From Mycobacterium adipatum (GTDB taxonomy: Bacteria > Actinomycetota > Actinomycetes > Mycobacteriales > Mycobacteriaceae): DNA of 64,000 bases. The notes below the pieces were generated by a model. It was not told the DNA's origin and ran no database searches. It saw only the letters and a list, made by a program, of their open reading frames with translations. A program made the translations under genes and the position numbers. The stretch covers positions 1,364,001 to 1,428,000 of the forward strand of contig NZ_CP015596.1 of NCBI RefSeq assembly GCF_001644575.1, in the 5' to 3' direction. Shown piece after piece: positions 10,626-19,749 of this stretch. Each line of letters opens with the position of its first letter. Position 1 is the first letter of the stretch.

Positions 10626-10825
10626 CGCCGCCGGGCGGTTTTGCGGAAACGTTCGGCGGCCGATGCGCGTTATGCCACTGACGGCGCCACCGCGCCCCGG
10701 GACCGCTCCGGGACCTAGGGGGCACCGCCGCCCCCCGACCACTAGAGTGGACGGTAGGTGCGGTGCCTGTGCAGTTCCTGTACAGCGCACGTGGCCGCCC
10801 TATGTGAGGAAGCGCAGGTATAGCG

Positions 10826-13348
10826 ATGTTCGAGAGATTCACCGACCGTGCCCGACGGGTGGTCGTCCTGGCCCAAGAAGAAGCCCGGATGCTCAACCAC
10901 AACTACATCGGCACCGAGCACATCCTGCTCGGTCTCATCCACGAGGGTGAGGGCGTAGCGGCCAAGTCGCTCGAGTCGCTGGGTATTTCCCTGGAGGGCG
11001 TGCGCAGCCAGGTCGAGGAGATCATCGGCCAGGGTCAGCAGGCGCCGTCCGGTCACATCCCGTTCACCCCGCGTGCCAAGAAGGTGCTTGAGCTCTCCCT
11101 GCGTGAGGCCCTGCAACTCGGCCACAACTACATCGGCACCGAGCACATCCTGCTCGGCCTGATCCGCGAGGGCGAGGGCGTCGCTGCTCAGGTGCTGGTC
11201 AAGCTCGGCGCCGAACTCACCCGGGTGCGCCAGCAGGTCATCCAGCTGCTGTCCGGTTACCAGGGCAAGGAAGCCGCCGAAGCCGGTACCGGCGGACGCG
11301 GCGGCGAGGCCGGCAATCCGTCGACGTCGCTGGTGCTCGACCAGTTCGGTCGCAACCTGACCGCCGCCGCCATGGAGGGCAAGCTCGACCCCGTCATCGG
11401 CCGTGAGAAGGAAATCGAACGGGTCATGCAGGTGCTGAGCCGCCGCACCAAGAACAACCCGGTGCTGATCGGCGAGCCCGGTGTCGGTAAGACGGCCGTC
11501 GTGGAGGGCCTGGCCCAGGCCATCGTGGCCGGCGAGGTTCCCGAGACGCTGAAGGACAAGCAGCTCTACACCCTGGATCTGGGTTCGCTGGTGGCCGGCA
11601 GCCGGTACCGCGGTGACTTCGAGGAGCGCCTGAAGAAGGTGCTCAAGGAGATCAACACCCGCGGCGACATCATCCTGTTCATCGACGAGTTGCACACGCT
11701 CGTCGGCGCGGGTGCGGCCGAGGGCGCGATCGACGCCGCCAGCATCCTGAAACCGAAGCTCGCTCGTGGGGAACTTCAAACGATCGGCGCGACCACCCTC
11801 GACGAGTACCGCAAGTACATCGAGAAGGACGCCGCCCTGGAGCGCCGCTTCCAGCCGGTGCAGGTCGGTGAGCCCACCGTCGAGCACACCATCGAGATCC
11901 TCAAGGGTCTGCGCGACCGTTACGAGGCGCACCACCGGGTGTCCATCACCGACGGTGCGCTGGTGGCCGCGGCCACCCTGGCCGACCGCTACATCAACGA
12001 CCGCTTCCTGCCGGACAAGGCGATCGACCTGATCGACGAGGCCGGTGCTCGGATGCGCATCCGCCGGATGACCGCACCGCCGGACCTGCGCGAGTTCGAC
12101 GAGAAGATCGCCGACGCCCGCCGGGAGAAGGAATCGGCGATCGACGCGCAGGACTTCGAGAAGGCCGCCAACCTGCGCGACAAGGAGAAGACCCTCGTCG
12201 CGCAGCGTGCCGAGCGTGAGAAGCAGTGGCGCTCAGGTGATCTCGACGTCGTGGCCGAGGTCGACGACGAGCAGATCGCTGAGGTGCTCGGCAACTGGAC
12301 CGGGATCCCGGTGTTCAAGCTGACCGAGGCCGAGACCACCCGTCTGCTGCGCATGGAAGACGAGCTGCACAAGCGGATCATCGGCCAGGAAGACGCCGTC
12401 AAGGCCGTCAGCAAGGCCATCCGGCGGACCCGTGCCGGCCTGAAGGATCCCAAGCGCCCGTCCGGTTCGTTCATCTTCGCCGGCCCGTCCGGTGTCGGTA
12501 AGACCGAGCTGTCCAAGGCGCTGGCCAACTTCCTGTTCGGCGACGACGACGCGCTCATCCAGATCGACATGGGCGAGTTCCACGACCGCTTCACCGCGTC
12601 GCGGCTCTTCGGTGCCCCTCCGGGGTACGTCGGCTACGAGGAGGGCGGCCAGCTCACCGAGAAGGTGCGTCGCAAGCCGTTCTCGGTGGTGCTGTTCGAC
12701 GAGATCGAGAAGGCGCACCAGGAAATCTACAACACGCTGCTGCAGGTCCTTGAGGACGGCCGTCTCACCGACGGTCAGGGCCGTACGGTCGACTTCAAGA
12801 ACACCGTGCTGATCTTCACGTCCAACCTCGGTACCTCCGACATCTCCAAGGCGGTCGGGCTCGGCTTCACGCAGGGTGGCGGCGAGAACAACTACGAGCG
12901 GATGAAGCTCAAGGTCAACGACGAGCTGAAGAAGCACTTCCGTCCGGAGTTCCTGAACCGTATCGACGACATCATCGTCTTCCACCAGCTGACTCAGCAG
13001 GAGATCATCGAGATGGTCGACCTGATGATCGGTCGGGTCGGCAACCAGCTCAAGGCCAAGGACATGGCCATGGAGCTCACCGACAACGCGAAGGCGCTGT
13101 TGGCCAAGCGGGGCTTCGATCCGGTGCTGGGTGCGCGGCCGCTGCGTCGCACCATCCAGCGCGAGATCGAGGACGCGCTGAGCGAGAAGATCCTGTTCGA
13201 CGAGGTCGGGCCGGGTCAGATCGTCACCGTCGACGTCGAAGGCTGGGACGGCGAGGGTGCCGGCGAAAACGCCAAGTTCACCTTCTCCGGACGCCCGAAG
13301 GCGGCGGCCACCGACGAGGTGGACCTCGCGGCCACCGCAGCCGAATAG
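10826..13348 (+). CDS. clpC1: ATP-dependent Clp protease ATPase subunit ClpC1
   Basis: AAA+ unfoldase that feeds proteins to ClpP1P2; target of cyclomarin and ecumicin in M. tuberculosis. The 840-residue protein has a repeated Clp_N domain (two [13 protein letters not shown] copies, residues 1-145) and AAA1 with Walker A GEPGVGKT near 215. A UVR/M coiled coil lies near 425-460, and AAA2 has GPSGVGKT near 553. The ClpP-docking LGF tripeptide is in [11 protein letters not shown]. Length matches the family (~848). Probably ClgR-activated. Confidence 0.97.
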
Positions 13349-13360
13349 TCAGTACCCAGT

Positions 13361-13399
13361 CCAAAGCCCCCGACCGGAGTATCCGGTCGGGGGCTTTGG
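13361..13399 (+). terminator. Strong intrinsic terminator after clpC1
   Basis: A perfect 17-bp inverted repeat (13361-13377 with 13383-13399, loop AGTAT) starts 12 bases after the clpC1 stop. There is no U-run after it, as is common in high-GC actinobacteria. It separates clpC1 from the riboswitch-led cbt operon. Confidence 0.85.
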
Positions 13400-13404
13400 C
13401 GTAG

Positions 13405-13535
13405 TATCCGTACTGCTCTCGACGGACTTCGGAATCTGGTGTAATTCCAGAACGGTCGCGCCACTGTGAAAGTCAGACCCGCCGCCTGTCACCCGCTTTT
13501 CGACTTGGGACGCGAACTCCCGAAAGGACCGGATA
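13405..13535 (+). ncRNA. Cobalamin riboswitch controlling cbtBA
   Basis: The leader has the cobalamin aptamer core: GGAATCTGGTGTAATTCC (13431-13448), then GCGCCACTGTGA and the B12 box AGTCAGACCCGCC (13471-13483). A possible closing P1 helix pairs TATCCG (13405-13410) with CGGATA (13530-13535). This abuts the start codon and lies beside the GAAAGGACC ribosome site, so control is probably at translation initiation. Exact ends are approximate. Confidence 0.85.
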
Positions 13536-13750
13536 TGACTTCTGCTGAGGCTTCCAAGACGCCCGCCCGCGCCATCGACCTGTCCGCCGTTTCCGCGGTG
13601 GTGTGGCTGTCGGCGACCGCCTTCCTGGCATTGCTGGTGCTCTACTTCGTCGGGATGGATCAGGGTGCGACGTCGGTCTTCGGCGCCAACACCGTCATCC
13701 ATGAGTTCGTGCACGACGCCCGGCATCTGCTCGGCTACCCCTGCCACTAG
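13535..13750 (+). CDS. cbtB: CbtB-type cobalt transporter subunit
   Basis: Small membrane protein of 71 residues with one transmembrane helix (about 20-43) and a His-rich C-terminus (HEFVHDARHLLGYPCH) typical of CbtB, the metal-binding partner of CbtA in predicted B12-regulated cobalt uptake. ATG 13535 follows a GAAAGGA ribosome site; the longer reading from 13466 would run through the riboswitch. Regulated by the upstream cobalamin riboswitch. Confidence 0.88.
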   Translation: MTSAEASKTPARAIDLSAVSAVVWLSATAFLALLVLYFVGMDQGATSVFGANTVIHEFVHDARHLLGYPCH

Positions 13751-13774
13751 ACGCCGGAAGTAGAAACCACTCCG

Positions 13775-14575
13775 ATGGAGAAACGAATCATCGGGCGCGG
13801 CCTGCTGGCCGGCGCCCTCGGCGGCGTACTCGCATTCATCTGGTCCTGGGTCTTCATCGAGCCGGTCATCGACCGTGCCATCGAGTTCGAGGACGGTGTC
13901 AGCGCAGCCCATGAGGCCATCGAGCACGGCGGCCATGCCCACGAGCACGGTGCCGGCGGTGGCATCGAGATCACCCGGACCGTGCAGTCCACGATCGGCC
14001 TGGGCTTCGGTCTGGTGGCGTTCAGCGTCGCGATGGGGGCGCTGCTCGCGGTGCTCTTCTGCGTTGCATACGGGCGCATCGGCAGCCTCTCGGCCCGCGC
14101 GACGGCGGTGCTGCTGGCCGGCGGCATGCTGATCTCGCTGTGGATCGTGCCGTCGCTGAAGTATCCGCCGAACCCGCCGGCGGTCAGCCTGGACGAGACC
14201 ATCCAGCAGCGCACCCTGTTGTACCTGCTGCTGACCGTGCTGTCGGCGGCATTACTGGTGGGCTCGGTGCTGCTGGCCCGCAAGCTGACGCGCAAGTTCG
14301 GTGTCTGGAACGCATCCCTGCTCGGCGCCGGCGACTACGTGGCGTCGATGGCCGTGGTGTTCCTGCTGATGCCGAGCATCTCCGAGACGCCCGGCCCGAT
14401 CACCGATGACGCCGGGACGATCCTGTTCGGTGCCTTCCCCGCCGACGATCTCTACGAGTTCCGGCTGTACTCGCTGGGCACCCAGGTCGTGATGTGGACG
14501 ACGATCGGTCTGGTGTTCGCCGCACTGGTATCGCGTCTGTTGGATCAGAGAAACCGCGCCGAAGTAATTGTGTGA
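13775..14575 (+). CDS. cbtA: CbtA-type cobalt transporter
   Basis: Integral membrane protein of 266 residues with about five or six transmembrane helices and a histidine-rich loop after the first helix (HEAIEHGGHAHEHG, near residues 45-60), as in the CbtA family of predicted cobalt importers. Lies 24 bases after cbtB under the same riboswitch. The final bases overlap the start of the histidine phosphatase gene. Confidence 0.88.
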   Translation: MEKRIIGRGLLAGALGGVLAFIWSWVFIEPVIDRAIEFEDGVSAAHEAIEHGGHAHEHGAGGGIEITRTVQSTIGLGFGLVAFSVAMGALLAVLFCVAYGRIGSLSARATAVLLAGGMLISLWIVPSLKYPPNPPAVSLDETIQQRTLLYLLLTVLSAALLVGSVLLARKLTRKFGVWNASLLGAGDYVASMAVVFLLMPSISETPGPITDDAGTILFGAFPADDLYEFRLYSLGTQVVMWTTIGLVFAALVSRLLDQRNRAEVIV

Positions 14576-15123
14576 GTGAGGTCGTCCGGCTGACCCTGGT
14601 CGCGCACGGTATGACCGACGCGATGGCAGCCGGACGATTTCCCACCGACGAGCCACTCAACGGTCTCGGCCGGCGTCAGGTCGGCGTCCGTGCGGGGCTC
14701 GGGTCGTTTGACGAAGCGGTTTGCGGACCGGAGCAGCGCGCGGTGCAGACCGCGGGCCTGCTGGGTGTGGCGGCCTCCGTCGAGTCCGGCATCGCCGATC
14801 TCGACCACGGTCGCTGGCGCGGTTGCGCCCTCGACGGAGTCGACGCGGCCGACCTGACAGTCTGGCTCACCGACCCGTCGTCCGCTCCGCACGGCGGCGA
14901 ATCCATCGTCGATCTGTGCCGGCGCGTGGACGTGTGGATGGGCTCCATGGCGCAGCGGCGCGGGCGCGTCCTGGCCGTCACGCACCCGGCCGTCATCCGT
15001 GCGGCCATCCTCAACGTGCTCAATGCGCCGCCGAAGTCATTCTGGCGCATCGATATCGAGCCCGCCAGCAGCACCGCCATGCATTACCGCGGGCACGCCT
15101 GGACGCTCAGGTCGCCGGGATGA
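14572..15123 (+). CDS. Histidine phosphatase superfamily protein with altered RHG motif
   Basis: The 183-residue protein has the phosphoglycerate-mutase-like fold. The usual catalytic Arg-His-Gly is Ala11-His12-Gly13 (TLVAHGMTDA), while the second His is kept in AVTHPAVIRAA. GTG 14572 overlaps the cbtA stop (GTGA), so it sits in the cobalamin-riboswitch operon. That context suggests a CobC-like alpha-ribazole-phosphatase or another B12-related role, but the loss of the first Arg makes enzyme activity uncertain. Its end overlaps the convergent lpqF by 17 bases. Confidence 0.75.
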   Translation: MSEVVRLTLVAHGMTDAMAAGRFPTDEPLNGLGRRQVGVRAGLGSFDEAVCGPEQRAVQTAGLLGVAASVESGIADLDHGRWRGCALDGVDAADLTVWLTDPSSAPHGGESIVDLCRRVDVWMGSMAQRRGRVLAVTHPAVIRAAILNVLNAPPKSFWRIDIEPASSTAMHYRGHAWTLRSPG

Positions 15124-16456
15124 GCCCGAACGACTGCATGGCAATCGACTGCAGCCAGGTGGCCGCGGTGAGGCTGCGGTACCGCGGCCAGGTGAGCTGA
15201 TAGCTGACCACCCAGCCCTGCCCGTCGCGGTCCTCGGCATACCAACTGAACGTGAGGTCGCCGGGCAGGTTGCCACCCTTGGCGCCGATGTAGCGCCATT
15301 TCGCGCGGTCGAGTTCGATGCCGGGGGTGGCGGAGAGGATCTGGCGCACCGGTGCGGCCGGCCCGTGTGCGGCGACCTGTAGTGCGGCGTGCACCCGGCA
15401 GACGTCCATCGGAGTCCCGTACCACTCGATGCCGTAGGGCGAGGCCGGGGTGCGGTTGAGCATCGGATCCGGTTCGTAGGGAACAGCTCTGGTGTGCGCC
15501 AGCATCTCGGCGCGGTGCGCCCGGGTGGCGGTCTTCCATTCCTCGCGGACATCGGGCTTACCCCAGCCGATGGCGAACAACTCGTAGGTGCTGGGGAACG
15601 GTGTCATCGATGCCGGGTCATGGTGGCCGGCGGTCCGCAGGGCGTGCTGCAGTGCGGCGGGACCCAGCCGCGCCATCAGCATATCGGTGGCCATATTGTC
15701 GCTCGCCGAAATCATCTGCTGTGCAGCATCTTTGACGGATACCCTGGCGCCGGGTTCAAGATCGTTGAAGCCGGCGGAGCCGACTGCCTTGTTGGCCTCG
15801 GTGATGGTGAGCTGCTCATGCCATGTCAAGGTGCCGGCGTTGACCGCTTCGGCGACCGCCAGCAGGACGTAGAGCTTGAAGATGGACGCGAGCGGCATCG
15901 ACCGGTCGACGTCTGTGCCGGCCACCGTGGTGCACGCGCCGCCGGACACCTTCGACACCTGGTAGGCGTAGTCGGCGCCGGACTCCCGGATCGCGGCATC
16001 GATGTCCGACCACTGCCCGATCTCCGGCCGGTCGATGTCGACCTCGAACCGGTCGACCAGCCCGTCGTCACTGGTGCGTAGGTGGATGGTCTGGCCGACG
16101 TCGTAGGAGTTGCGCACGTGCAGCGTGGCCTGCCCGGCTCCCAGCGATATGGCGGTCACGGTGATCGGACGGTCTGCCCACAGCCGGTCCATTGCCGCGC
16201 CGACCGGTTCGATCATTCCCGGTATGGCCAGGGTTCCGACGGTGACCGTGCCGATCGGCCAGTCCGAGTTGACCATGTCCAGCAGCTGCTTGGCGCGCAG
16301 GCCCTGCGGGGTGTTGGTGTCGATGTGCATGCCGTAGGCGGCTTCGGCCACCGGTGGCCCGGTGTGCGCACAGCCGGTGGCCAGCAGAACTGCGGCGGTG
16401 GCTAGCGCGGTGATACCGAACGCGCGCCGCGGCGTGCTACTTGCCGGTCCCTGCAA
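15107..16456 (-). CDS. lpqF: LpqF-like lipoprotein with class A beta-lactamase fold
   Basis: Predicted lipoprotein of 449 residues: Arg-rich start, hydrophobic stretch and lipobox LATGC (Cys29). An N-terminal domain is followed by a serine beta-lactamase/DD-peptidase domain with SIFK (Ser191-Lys194), SDN (about 252-254) and a KGG triad. All three active-site boxes are therefore present. TTG 16456 fits the family length (about 452) and gives a normal signal peptide; no ATG/GTG is available near it. It overlaps the mhuD end by 20 bases. Matches Rv3593 by order. Hydrolytic substrate unknown. Confidence 0.82.
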   Translation of the reverse strand: MQGPASSTPRRAFGITALATAAVLLATGCAHTGPPVAEAAYGMHIDTNTPQGLRAKQLLDMVNSDWPIGTVTVGTLAIPGMIEPVGAAMDRLWADRPITVTAISLGAGQATLHVRNSYDVGQTIHLRTSDDGLVDRFEVDIDRPEIGQWSDIDAAIRESGADYAYQVSKVSGGACTTVAGTDVDRSMPLASIFKLYVLLAVAEAVNAGTLTWHEQLTITEANKAVGSAGFNDLEPGARVSVKDAAQQMISASDNMATDMLMARLGPAALQHALRTAGHHDPASMTPFPSTYELFAIGWGKPDVREEWKTATRAHRAEMLAHTRAVPYEPDPMLNRTPASPYGIEWYGTPMDVCRVHAALQVAAHGPAAPVRQILSATPGIELDRAKWRYIGAKGGNLPGDLTFSWYAEDRDGQGWVVSYQLTWPRYRSLTAATWLQSIAMQSFGLIPAT

Positions 16457-16748
16457 CGTCCAACACAACCTCGAACTCCAGCAGCGATGCGCCGGTGGCG
16501 ACCGGTTTGGTCTGCTGGCCGGCGTGCGCCTCCACGGCCGGGCCCTGGGCCCACGCCTGGAACGCCTCGTCGGACTCCCACTGGGTGACCACGAAATAGC
16601 GGCTCTCACCCTTGACCGGGCGCAGCAGTTGGAAGCCGAGGAATCCGGGCTGGTTGTCCACGGCGTGCGCGCGATGGGCGAACCGCTTCTCCAGCTCGGG
16701 GCCTGCGTCGGCGGGTACCTCGATGGCATTGATCTTCACGACGGGCAT
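16437..16748 (-). CDS. mhuD: Haem-degrading monooxygenase MhuD
   Basis: Small ABM-fold haem oxygenase of 103 residues that opens haem to mycobilin and releases iron. The residues known to matter in the M. tuberculosis enzyme are present: Asn7, Trp66 and His75. Start ATG 16748 gives the family N-terminus MPVVKINAIEVPA. The gene is divergent from the hydrolase at 16791 with only 42 bases between and runs into lpqF. No clear IdeR box was recognised in that gap. Confidence 0.95.
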   Translation of the reverse strand: MPVVKINAIEVPADAGPELEKRFAHRAHAVDNQPGFLGFQLLRPVKGESRYFVVTQWESDEAFQAWAQGPAVEAHAGQQTKPVATGASLLEFEVVLDVAGTGK

Positions 16749-16790
16749 GGGGTTCAGGCTACCCGGGCCTGGTCGCGGCAGGATGTCGGC

Positions 16791-17585
16791 ATGCACAGCG
16801 TTTCACTCGTTCGTCGTGGTGGCGCCGACGACGGCCCGGACGGAGGCGCCGCCGCGCCGCTGGTCCTGGTGCACGGTCTGATGGGGCGTGGCAGCACGTG
16901 GTCGCGGCAAATCCCGTGGCTGTCCCGATTCGGCCCGGTGTACACCTACGACGCGCCGTGGCACCGCGGCCGCGAGGTCACCGACCCGCATCCGATCAGC
17001 ACCGAGCGGTTCGTCGAGGATCTGGGTGCCGCGGTGGCCTCGCTGGGCCGCCCGGCGACGCTGATCGGGCATTCAATGGGTGGACTGCACTCCTGGTGCC
17101 TGGCCGCCGAACGCCCGGATCTGGTGACCGCGGTGGTGGTGGAGGACATGGCACCCGACTTCCGGGGGCGCACCACCGGGCCGTGGGAGCCCTGGTTGCA
17201 GGCGCTGCCCGTGGAGTTCGACTCGGCGCAGCAGGTCTATGACGCGTTCGGGCCGGTGGCCGGGCAGTACTTCCTGGAGGCCTTCGACCGCACCGAGTCG
17301 GGCTGGCGGCTGCACGGGCACCCCGCGCGCTGGATCGAGATCGCCGCGCAGTGGGGGATCCGCGACTACTGGCGGCAGTGGCAGGCGGTGCGTGCCCCGG
17401 TGCTGCTGCTGGAGGCCGGCGGTACCGTCGCGCCCCCGGGGCAGATGCTGCGCATGCACGAGACCGGTTTCCGGACGACGTATCTGCAGGTTCCCGGGGC
17501 CGGGCACTTGATCCACGATGATGCGCCGGAGGTGTACCGCGGGGCCGTCGAGTCGTTCCTAACGGCGCTCGCCGGAGGCGCTTGA
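16791..17585 (+). CDS. Alpha/beta hydrolase
   Basis: The 264-residue alpha/beta-hydrolase-fold protein has the oxyanion loop HGLMGRGSTW, nucleophile elbow GHSMGG (Ser about 92) and catalytic His in GAGHLIHDD. Corresponds by order to Rv3591c beside mhuD. Start ATG 16791 fits the fold; the longer reading overlaps mhuD antisense. Substrate not predictable. The 3' end overlaps the convergent small gene by 27 bases. Confidence 0.9.
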   Translation: MHSVSLVRRGGADDGPDGGAAAPLVLVHGLMGRGSTWSRQIPWLSRFGPVYTYDAPWHRGREVTDPHPISTERFVEDLGAAVASLGRPATLIGHSMGGLHSWCLAAERPDLVTAVVVEDMAPDFRGRTTGPWEPWLQALPVEFDSAQQVYDAFGPVAGQYFLEAFDRTESGWRLHGHPARWIEIAAQWGIRDYWRQWQAVRAPVLLLEAGGTVAPPGQMLRMHETGFRTTYLQVPGAGHLIHDDAPEVYRGAVESFLTALAGGA

Positions 17586-17813
17586 GGCGGGCCAGTTCGG
17601 CTGGTCCTCGAAGCGGGTCCGGATGGCGTCGAGGTCATGCGCGCAGCGCAGCGAGTCGCGGTCCTCGGCGTGGAAGCTGCCGGCCAGCGGCGCGGCGATG
17701 CGGAACTGGTCCAGGGTGAACCGGAGCTTGCCTTCGCGGTGCGCCGTCCAGGCCAGGCCCGCGGCCAGCACGAACGGCGCCAGGATGAGCAGGGTGATCA
17801 ATGCGGTGGTCAT
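17559..17813 (-). CDS. Small membrane protein of unknown function
   Basis: Encodes 84 residues: one N-terminal transmembrane helix (about residues 3-24), then a charged soluble part containing FHAEDRDSLRCAHDLDAIR and a Pro/Ser-rich end. Not recognised as a named family. It lies between a convergent hydrolase and a divergent GlxA-type regulator. Composition (helix plus ordered charged segment) and coding frame look genuine. Confidence 0.6.
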   Translation of the reverse strand: MTTALITLLILAPFVLAAGLAWTAHREGKLRFTLDQFRIAAPLAGSFHAEDRDSLRCAHDLDAIRTRFEDQPNWPASSASGERR

Positions 17814-17884
17814 GGCAGTAAGTCTCCGTTTATAAAGATTCCGCCAACAGTGGCAGGAATGACACCTTGAGATAAAATGCTGCC

Positions 17885-18856
17885 ATGGCGATTAGCAGCG
17901 TATCGGTGCTGGTGCTCGACGGTCTAGCGATTTTCGAGTTCGGGGTGATCTGCGAGGTGTTCGGCATCGACCGCTCATCCGACGGCGTGCCGAACTTCGA
18001 TTTCAAGGTGTGCGGACCTGAGGCCGGCCGGCCCGTTCGCACCGCCGTGGGTGCCACGCTGATCCCGGACCACGGCCTCGATGACCTGGTCGGGGCGGAT
18101 CTGGTGGCCATCCCGGCCATCAGTGGTTCGAACTACGCGCCCGAAGCGTTGGCCGCGGTCCGGCGGGCCGTCGACTCGGGTTCGACCGTGCTGACGGTCT
18201 GCTCCGGGGCGTTTCTGGCCGGCGCGGCCGGTCTGCTCGACGGCAGGCCGTGCACCACACACTGGATGCATGCCGATGAGCTGGCTGCCGCCCATCCGAC
18301 GGCGCGGGTGGACCGCAATGTGTTGTTCGTCGACGACGGGAACCTGATCACCAGTGCGGGTACCGCCGCGGGCATCGATGCCTGCCTGCACCTGGTGCGC
18401 CGTGAACTCGGCGCCGAGGTCACCAACAAGATCGCCCGCAGAATGGTGGTGCCGCCCCAGCGTGACGGCGGCCAGCGCCAGTACATCGATCAGCCGATAC
18501 CGGTGCGCTACTCGGAAGGCTTTGCACCGCAACTCGATTGGATACTCGCCAACCTGGGCAAGCCGCACACCGTCGCCAGTCTGGCCGCCCGCGCCAACAT
18601 GTCGGCGCGCACCTTCGCCCGGCGGTTCGTCGACGAGACCGGGCGCACCCCGATGCAGTGGGTGACCGACCAGCGGGTGCTGTATGCCCGCCGGTTACTC
18701 GAAGAGACCGACCTGGACATCGACCGGGTCGCCGACCGATCGGGGTTCGGCACCGCGACGCTGCTGCGCCACCACTTCCGGCGCGTCATCGGGGTGACGC
18801 CCTCGGACTACCGGCGCCGCTTCTCCTGCGAGAACGCCTGTGCGGAAACGGCCTGA
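17885..18856 (+). CDS. GlxA-family transcriptional regulator (DJ-1/PfpI plus AraC HTH)
   Basis: The 323-residue protein has an N-terminal class I glutamine-amidotransferase-like (DJ-1/PfpI) sensor domain, with the nucleophile-elbow region VCSGAFLAGAAGLLDG. It has a C-terminal AraC double helix-turn-helix (from about 220: TVASLAARANMSARTFARRF, then DRVADRSGFGTATLLRHHF). Regulates an unknown target. It overlaps mutY convergently by 49 bases. Confidence 0.9.
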   Translation: MAISSVSVLVLDGLAIFEFGVICEVFGIDRSSDGVPNFDFKVCGPEAGRPVRTAVGATLIPDHGLDDLVGADLVAIPAISGSNYAPEALAAVRRAVDSGSTVLTVCSGAFLAGAAGLLDGRPCTTHWMHADELAAAHPTARVDRNVLFVDDGNLITSAGTAAGIDACLHLVRRELGAEVTNKIARRMVVPPQRDGGQRQYIDQPIPVRYSEGFAPQLDWILANLGKPHTVASLAARANMSARTFARRFVDETGRTPMQWVTDQRVLYARRLLEETDLDIDRVADRSGFGTATLLRHHFRRVIGVTPSDYRRRFSCENACAETA

Positions 18857-19749
18857 CCGCCTTCGCCGGCAAGGGCGAACAGGCCGGCCGCGGTCTGCTC
18901 GACCAGACCGTCGACCAGCAGTGAATCCAGTGCCCGGTCGCGTTGCGCGGGATCGGAGAGCCACGCGACATCCAGTTGAGCCCGGGTGACCGGTGTGATG
19001 CTGGCGCGCAACACGTCGAGCAGACGCCCGCGGGCCTGCCGATCCGTGCCGGCGTACCGCTGCGCCCGCCGCGCCGGCGCCGCCGCGGCCGGATACCCGG
19101 CGCTGCGCCAGCGGCATTCGGGTAACGGGCACAACCCGCACTTGGGCGAGCGCGCCGTGCAGACGATGGCGCCGAGTTCCATCAGGGCCGCCGAAAAGCG
19201 AGGCGCCGTAGCGTCTTCGGGCAACAGCGCGGCCACCTCGTCGAGATCGCGTGCACTCGCCGGCGCCTCGGCGCAGCCGTGCATGACCCGCGAGACCACC
19301 CTGCGCACATTGGTGTCCACCACCGGCACCCGCTGCTGATAGGCAAAACAGGCGACGGCGCGCGCCGTATAGGCCCCGACGCCGGGCAGGGTCAGCAGGG
19401 TGTCCACGTCGGAGGGCACCTCGTCGCCGTGCTCGGTGGACACGGTGACCGCGCATTCGTGCAGCCGCTTGGCCCGGCGCGGGTAGCCCAGCTTGCCCCA
19501 GGCCCGCAGCACATCGGCCGACCCGGCCGCTGCGGTGGCCGACGGCGTCGGCCAGCGGGCCACCCAGGCCAGCCAGATCGGCTCCACCCGGTTCACCGGC
19601 GTCTGCTGCAGCATGAACTCGCTGACCAGGATCTGCCACGCGCTCACCCCCGGCTTGCGCCACGGAAGATCCCGTTCGGCCTCGTCGAACCATGCGAGAA
19701 GGTGCACCGGTTCGATACCCGGACCGGGCTCGGGCACAATACCGGTCAT
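18808..19749 (-). CDS. mutY: Adenine DNA glycosylase MutY
   Basis: Removes A mispaired with 8-oxoG. The 313-residue protein has the catalytic region SEFMLQQTPVNRV, helix-hairpin-helix LPGVGAYTARAV with the catalytic Asp in PVVDTNVRRV, and the 4Fe-4S cysteines CTARSPKCGLCPLPEC. The last spacing is four residues rather than the five of Escherichia coli; M. tuberculosis is the same from memory. ATG 19749 agrees with the mycobacterial start but lies on top of the divergent can start codon. Confidence 0.94.
   Translation of the reverse strand: MTGIVPEPGPGIEPVHLLAWFDEAERDLPWRKPGVSAWQILVSEFMLQQTPVNRVEPIWLAWVARWPTPSATAAAGSADVLRAWGKLGYPRRAKRLHECAVTVSTEHGDEVPSDVDTLLTLPGVGAYTARAVACFAYQQRVPVVDTNVRRVVSRVMHGCAEAPASARDLDEVAALLPEDATAPRFSAALMELGAIVCTARSPKCGLCPLPECRWRSAGYPAAAAPARRAQRYAGTDRQARGRLLDVLRASITPVTRAQLDVAWLSDPAQRDRALDSLLVDGLVEQTAAGLFALAGEGGQAVSAQAFSQEKRRR

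Noticed and set aside
10742..11935. 397-codon open frame on the - strand
   Set aside because: Antisense to the 5' part of clpC1; Leu/Asp/Gly-rich with no domain.
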